Assembly (NCBI GenBank): GCA_002363695.1
Contig: DEWO01000160.1
Coordinates: forward strand, 1-19,310
Length of the DNA: 19,310 nucleotides
From: Prevotella sp. UBA3208
GTDB lineage: Bacteria; Bacteroidota; Bacteroidia; Bacteroidales; Bacteroidaceae
Direction of reading: 5' to 3'
Part shown: positions 14,957 through 19,310 of the stretch, one piece after another
How positions within the stretch are numbered: position 1 is the first letter of the stretch
Layout of the letters: every line of letters starts with the position of its first letter
The notes under the pieces: model-generated
What the model saw: the letters and a program-made list of their open reading frames with translations, nothing else
The model's database searches: none
What the model was told of the DNA's origin: nothing
Program-made: the position numbers and the translations under genes

Positions 14957-17900
14957 ATGAACAAACTGAAAAAGATACTGTTAATTCTCATGCTTGCGCT
15001 ACCTATGGCAGCAGCAGGCGTTTACCTGTTCAAGACACTTGACGCACGTAACGGACTTATCAGCAGCCAAATCAACTGCATATTGAAAGACCAGCGTGGC
15101 TATATGTGGTTCGGAACTCCTGCCGGCTTGTACCGCTTTGACGGCTACACCTTCAAAAACTTCCAGAGCAACTCGCAGGACGGTTCTTCGTTGCCCGACA
15201 GTTACATCATCAGCATCCAAGAGATGCTTGACGGCAACCTGTGGATAGAGACATCGGCAGGTTTCTGTATCTACCATCCCCAAACGGAGAGTTTTGAACG
15301 CGACATGAAGCAGGTCTATGCCAGCATGGGCGTAGAAGGAAAGCCCAACGTGGTATTTATTGACCGCCACAAGAATTTCTGGGCCTCCATTCCCAACAAA
15401 GGCGTTGTCGCCTACAACATGCAGCAACAGACCAGTTTTGAGTTTGCCTATACCAACGATGCACATGGTATTCCACAAGGAAACATCTGCTCTATCAGCG
15501 AGTGCCGCGACGGAGCCATTCTGGTCTACGAAGACGGGAAACTGGTCTGCTGTGATATTATGCGTCAGCAGCAAACCGTATGGCAGACCGATTTGATAGC
15601 TCAGCAGCACTTGCGTAAGAGCAAGTCGCTCAAGGTCTTTGCAGACCAGATGGACAACATTTGGCTCTATGGCCAAGGAACGCTGATGGTCTACAACAAG
15701 AATGCCAACACCTGGAATACCAGCATCGGCGACCATCTGGGACTGAGCAGCATTTCGGTCGACCATAGCGTCAACGGCATGGCAGGAGACCGCAGCGGCA
15801 ACATCTGGATTGGTACTGACCGCGACGGACTGATTCGCATCAATGTCAACAACTACGAAATGGAGAACGTCCAGCCACGTAACATCAACGACAACCGCAC
15901 CCTGGATGACAATATCAGCATACAGAGTGTCTATGTTGACGACACAGACCTGTTATGGGTAGGTACGGAGAAATCAGGTGTTGCTTATTACGGCAGCAAC
16001 ATCTATAAGTTTGCCAGCAACCTGATAGGAGATATCACCGCCATAACACAAACCAACGACAGCACGATATGGTATGGTACCAGTTCACATGGTATCATCG
16101 GCTATAACGGCAATCTTGCCAGTTCAAAGGTTACCTGCATGGCAAGCACCTCTGACGGAAGCTTGTGGGTCGGTTCCAAGCAAAACGGCTTGACACGCAT
16201 TCAAAACGGCAACAGCAGAATCTACTCATCCGTTCGTGACAGTGTCAAGTCACTCATTGACGACCATATCAACGCACTCTGCAGTGATAAGTCGGGTAAC
16301 CTGTGGATTGCCACCAATGGCGGATTGCAGGTTTATAACCCGAAAATGGACTCGTTCTCCTCTTATACCCGAGAGAACGGCATGTTGAATACCAACAACA
16401 TTACGTCTTTGTTCTATGGCAGCAACAACAACATGTTGATTGGAACCTCTGAGGGCCTTATCATCTTGAATCTTAACACCCGTGAGAAACAGGTTCTGAC
16501 AGGAAACACATCCAACCTCACTACATTTACCAACAACTTTATCACCCAGGTATATGAAGACTCCCGTGGTTTGTTGTGGATTGGTACACGTGAGGGTGTC
16601 AACATCTTAAATATGGTGAACGATGAGCTAAGCCACCTGACGGAGAAAGACGGACTCTGCAATAACTCCATCTGCGGTATAGCCGAGGACAAGAATCATA
16701 ACATCTGGGTTTCTACCAGCAATGGTATCAGCCGTGTGGTTATACAACGTAACCATGAAGACGGCACTTTCAATTACGGACTCTACAACTACAGCGTCTA
16801 CGACGGACTGCAGAGCAACGAGTTCAACATGGGAGCTATCATGACACGTAACGACGGTGTGGTAGTCTTTGGCGGTCTCTATGGTGTCAACTGGGTACGT
16901 CAATCCAGCAAGGAAGACCAAGAGTCTTTGCCACGCGTCATGCTGACCCAGCTGTTTATTGGTGAAGAGGAAGTTCAGACAGGACACGAATACGACGGCC
17001 GTGTCATATTGACGCAGGCCCTCAACGAGAGTAACAAGATTGAACTGGCCAATAGCCAGAACGACATCACTATCAAGTTTGCCGCAGGTAACTATAACCA
17101 AGGAGAACGCTTACAGTTCATGTACTGGATGGAAGGACTTGACAACGACTGGCGAAACGGTGATGCCTTGTTGCATGGTGTTAGATTCCAAAACCTGAGT
17201 AGCGGCAGCTATACGCTCCACGTCAAAGCCGTGAGTGCCAATGGTGCTGTCAGCAACCAAGAGCGTAGTATTGAGATTATCGTTGACCGTCACTGGCTTA
17301 TCTCGTGGTGGATGCTGACCATTTATGTCATCATTGCCATCATCGTACTGGCCGTATGGCGCTATGGCATCAAGAAGGCCAAGAAAGTGTGGAAGAGCAA
17401 GCGCACCGTCATTGACGAGCTGAAACGTCAGCGCGAGGAAATCAAGAACACGAGTGAAGACCTACGTCAGCCCATGGCCCGCATGACTACGATTATTGGC
17501 AATCTGGCCATGAAGGAAGAAACGATGGAAGGCCGCGAACAGTTGAACTCGCTCCACTTCCAGTTGCTGCAAGTCATTACCCGCATCTCGGAGATGCAGT
17601 CTACGCTGGAGAATCCCGAAAAGAAAGCAGAGTCTACAGCTAAAGACCGTATGGAACTGAACGACCGTGGTGAGGTTGCCATGATATCAGACGACACCAC
17701 CAAGGAACTGACAGCAGAAATCCGTCCGCTGAAGTTTGACGCTCAGGCTAAGAAGTTCAGCGTGGTCTTTATTGATTCGAACCATGAATTCCTTCGTTTC
17801 ATCAATGCCCACTTGCGCGAGGTATACGATTTCCATACCTACGACAACATCAAGGATGCACTGCCCGACATAGAGATGCTGAATGCAGACCTTGTCGTGT

Positions 17901-18718
17901 GCAAGCAAGACATGGATTACATGACCGGTAGCGAACTGTGTAACCAGTTCAAGCAGGATCCTCGCCGAAGCAAGACCAAGTTCGTTCTGCTTACTGACGG
18001 CGTGCTGAGCCAGCAAGACATGACAGACCAGAACATCACGTTGGCAGCAGATGACTATCTGGCTAAACCGTTCAATGTACAAGAGGCTGTTCTTCGCTTC
18101 AACAAGCTGATGGGACTTGGGCCTATTGACATTGACACAGATACCATTGAAGGTGGTGAAACCCGCCGTCTGGAGGGACGCAATGCCAGTATGACGACTG
18201 CTTCGTTTACCTATGACGACAACGGGCCCGTACAGAGCACAGCACAAGAGGGAAGTCCAGAGGTTGCTCCCCATGAGGAAATGGGAATGGCACAGCCCAT
18301 TCAAAATGCCCCAGCCACAACGGGCGGAGAACTCATGCAGCAGTATTATGGCGGCAACACGATTGGCGACTACTCTATGAGCAATGCAATGGACCAGCAG
18401 CTCATGCGCAACATTGAGCAATTCGTACTGCAGAATATGACTCGCGGACAAATCAGCCTCGAAGAGATGGCCAATGCAATGGGAATGGGACGTGTGCCTT
18501 TCTATCATAAGGTACGTGCCATTACTACCAAGACACCTGCCGAGGTGGTTCGTGAGCTACGTCTGAAACACGCCTGCACCCTGTTGGTCACTACCAATGT
18601 CAACATGAGTGAGTTGGCCATCAACATCGGTTTCCAGACAGCAGAGAACTTTGCCAGCATCTTCAAGGAGAAGTTTGGCATGACACCACTTGAGTATCGT
18701 ATGAAATACAAGAAGTAA
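14957..18718 (+). CDS. HTCS-like transmembrane regulator with degenerate phosphorelay
   Basis: The 1253-residue product has an N-terminal signal/anchor, then about 14 Reg_prop-type repeats of the (I/L)W(I/V)GT..G kind (~35-650), consistent with two seven-bladed periplasmic propellers. A Y_Y_Y domain (~685-775), one membrane helix (~779-802), a two-helix dimerisation-like segment (~815-890), a receiver-like domain (~932-1055), a ~90-residue Met/Gly/Thr-rich linker and an AraC-type HTH domain (~1147-1253) follow. The phosphorelay is broken: the H-box reads SEDLRQPM with Glu834 for His, no HATPase domain exists between ~890 and ~932, and the receiver reads ADLVVCKQDM with Lys983 for the phospho-accepting Asp. 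Asp940, Thr1013 and Lys1037 remain. The frame is intact, so it is not a decaying pseudogene. The ATG at 14957, not the one at 14930 inside kdsD, opens the signal sequence. It is likely a ligand-sensing membrane transcription factor. Confidence 0.93.
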   Translation: MNKLKKILLILMLALPMAAAGVYLFKTLDARNGLISSQINCILKDQRGYMWFGTPAGLYRFDGYTFKNFQSNSQDGSSLPDSYIISIQEMLDGNLWIETSAGFCIYHPQTESFERDMKQVYASMGVEGKPNVVFIDRHKNFWASIPNKGVVAYNMQQQTSFEFAYTNDAHGIPQGNICSISECRDGAILVYEDGKLVCCDIMRQQQTVWQTDLIAQQHLRKSKSLKVFADQMDNIWLYGQGTLMVYNKNANTWNTSIGDHLGLSSISVDHSVNGMAGDRSGNIWIGTDRDGLIRINVNNYEMENVQPRNINDNRTLDDNISIQSVYVDDTDLLWVGTEKSGVAYYGSNIYKFASNLIGDITAITQTNDSTIWYGTSSHGIIGYNGNLASSKVTCMASTSDGSLWVGSKQNGLTRIQNGNSRIYSSVRDSVKSLIDDHINALCSDKSGNLWIATNGGLQVYNPKMDSFSSYTRENGMLNTNNITSLFYGSNNNMLIGTSEGLIILNLNTREKQVLTGNTSNLTTFTNNFITQVYEDSRGLLWIGTREGVNILNMVNDELSHLTEKDGLCNNSICGIAEDKNHNIWVSTSNGISRVVIQRNHEDGTFNYGLYNYSVYDGLQSNEFNMGAIMTRNDGVVVFGGLYGVNWVRQSSKEDQESLPRVMLTQLFIGEEEVQTGHEYDGRVILTQALNESNKIELANSQNDITIKFAAGNYNQGERLQFMYWMEGLDNDWRNGDALLHGVRFQNLSSGSYTLHVKAVSANGAVSNQERSIEIIVDRHWLISWWMLTIYVIIAIIVLAVWRYGIKKAKKVWKSKRTVIDELKRQREEIKNTSEDLRQPMARMTTIIGNLAMKEETMEGREQLNSLHFQLLQVITRISEMQSTLENPEKKAESTAKDRMELNDRGEVAMISDDTTKELTAEIRPLKFDAQAKKFSVVFIDSNHEFLRFINAHLREVYDFHTYDNIKDALPDIEMLNADLVVCKQDMDYMTGSELCNQFKQDPRRSKTKFVLLTDGVLSQQDMTDQNITLAADDYLAKPFNVQEAVLRFNKLMGLGPIDIDTDTIEGGETRRLEGRNASMTTASFTYDDNGPVQSTAQEGSPEVAPHEEMGMAQPIQNAPATTGGELMQQYYGGNTIGDYSMSNAMDQQLMRNIEQFVLQNMTRGQISLEEMANAMGMGRVPFYHKVRAITTKTPAEVVRELRLKHACTLLVTTNVNMSELAINIGFQTAENFASIFKEKFGMTPLEYRMKYKK

Positions 18719-18720
18719 AT

Positions 18721-19310
18721 ATGTTTCGGACATTCCTTCTTGTCTTCATTTCCACTATCACACTATCAGTGAGCGCACAGACCAGTGACTCGCTGATAGT
18801 GCATACATTACGCCAGAACGGTATCCGTTTCAGTGCGGACAACAGCGTAGCCCTGCTTATGTCCGGACAGCAGAAGTTCGACGATATGTTCAAGGCTATT
18901 CGCCAAGCCAAGAGTAGCATTCACTTGGAGTATTTCAATTTCCGCAACGACTCCATAGCCTCACTGTTGTTCAATATCCTGAGAGAGAAACGTAGAGAAG
19001 GAGTTGAGGTACGTGCCATGTTTGACGGCTTCGGCAACGACTCCAACAACCAACCCTTAAAGAAGCACCACCTGAAGGCGTTAAGGGCAGACAGCATTGA
19101 GATAGTGGAATACTCCCCTATCCGCTTTCCATGGGTTAACCATATCTTCGGACGTGACCATCGTAAGATAGTGGTCATCGACGGAAAGATTGCCTATACG
19201 GGAGGCATGAATGTTGCCGACTATTATATAAAAGGTACGAAGCAGGTGGGCGAATGGCGCGATATGCACTGTCGTATAGAAGGCGATGCGGTCAATCAGC
19301 TGCAAGGCAT
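18721..19310 (+). CDS. Cardiolipin synthase / phospholipase D-like protein, 5' part (runs off window)
   Basis: The visible 196 residues start with a signal peptide (~1-19, ending SVSA) and continue as a PLD-superfamily domain. QQKFDDMFKAIRQAKSSIHLEYF is the typical opening strand-helix. The HKD motif HRKIVVID has His147, Lys149 and Asp154, and is followed by GGMNVADYY, as in cardiolipin synthases. A second HKD motif would be expected downstream of the window. Cardiolipin synthases join two phosphatidylglycerols in the inner membrane; the cleavable-looking signal in place of two membrane helices leaves a periplasmic PLD role open. The ATG begins two bases after the regulator's stop codon, implying translational coupling. 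Confidence 0.88.
   Translation, partial: MFRTFLLVFISTITLSVSAQTSDSLIVHTLRQNGIRFSADNSVALLMSGQQKFDDMFKAIRQAKSSIHLEYFNFRNDSIASLLFNILREKRREGVEVRAMFDGFGNDSNNQPLKKHHLKALRADSIEIVEYSPIRFPWVNHIFGRDHRKIVVIDGKIAYTGGMNVADYYIKGTKQVGEWRDMHCRIEGDAVNQLQG

Noticed and set aside
17687..18508. 273-residue - strand frame within the regulator gene
   Set aside because: Shadow of the HTCS-like gene, with His/Leu-rich composition typical of antisense frames and no recognisable motif.
14957..18718. Regulator as a decaying pseudogene
   Set aside because: The frame is open over 1253 codons, the sensor and HTH domains are well preserved, and changes are confined to phosphorelay residues, which points to repurposing rather than decay.

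Overview
The window looks like chromosomal DNA of a gut or rumen Bacteroidota, most likely Prevotella or a close relative (inference). Five promoters carry the Bacteroidota -7 box TAnnTTTG with no E. coli-type -10. The gene content also fits: GH26/GH5 lipoprotein mannanases, a hybrid two-component (HTCS) type beta-propeller regulator, a TPR-containing sensor kinase, and a DsbD with a C-terminal thioredoxin domain.

Layout. (1) 1-4506 is a glycan-degradation block, probably for beta-mannan. It holds the 3' end of a GH5 glycanase and two GH26 lipoproteins on the + strand, converging on a GH5 mannanase-like lipoprotein on the - strand. A perfect palindrome lies between the convergent genes. (2) The - strand GH5 follows a membrane sensor kinase (4520-6310) 13 bases upstream. 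Its H-box has Asp where the phospho-accepting His should be. (3) Divergent from the kinase is dsbD (6472-8472). (4) 8470-9290 is a non-coding repeat island: three 21-bp tandem repeats starting at the dsbD stop codon, a MITE-like unit with 33-bp terminal inverted repeats, a 22-bp hairpin-forming tandem array, and a strong GC hairpin. (5) 9300-9691 encodes two small membrane proteins of 92 and 33 residues. (6) A BadF-type sugar kinase (-) and an MscS-family channel (+) are divergently transcribed. (7) 13203 to the end is a tight operon: kdsA, kdsD, a 1253-residue HTCS-like regulator and a cardiolipin-synthase/PLD-like gene that runs off the window.

The most notable feature is the regulator at 14957-18718. 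It keeps the HTCS sensor half (14 propeller-like blades, a Y_Y_Y domain, one membrane helix) and the AraC-type DNA-binding domain. The phosphorelay between them is dismantled: Glu replaces the H-box His, there is no HATPase domain, and Lys replaces the receiver Asp. It probably signals across the membrane by conformation alone. Its position behind the two KDO-synthesis genes and ahead of a PLD-family gene suggests a role in envelope (LPS/phospholipid) homeostasis. With the His-less kinase at 4520-6310, the window holds two independent pseudo-phosphorelay sensors.
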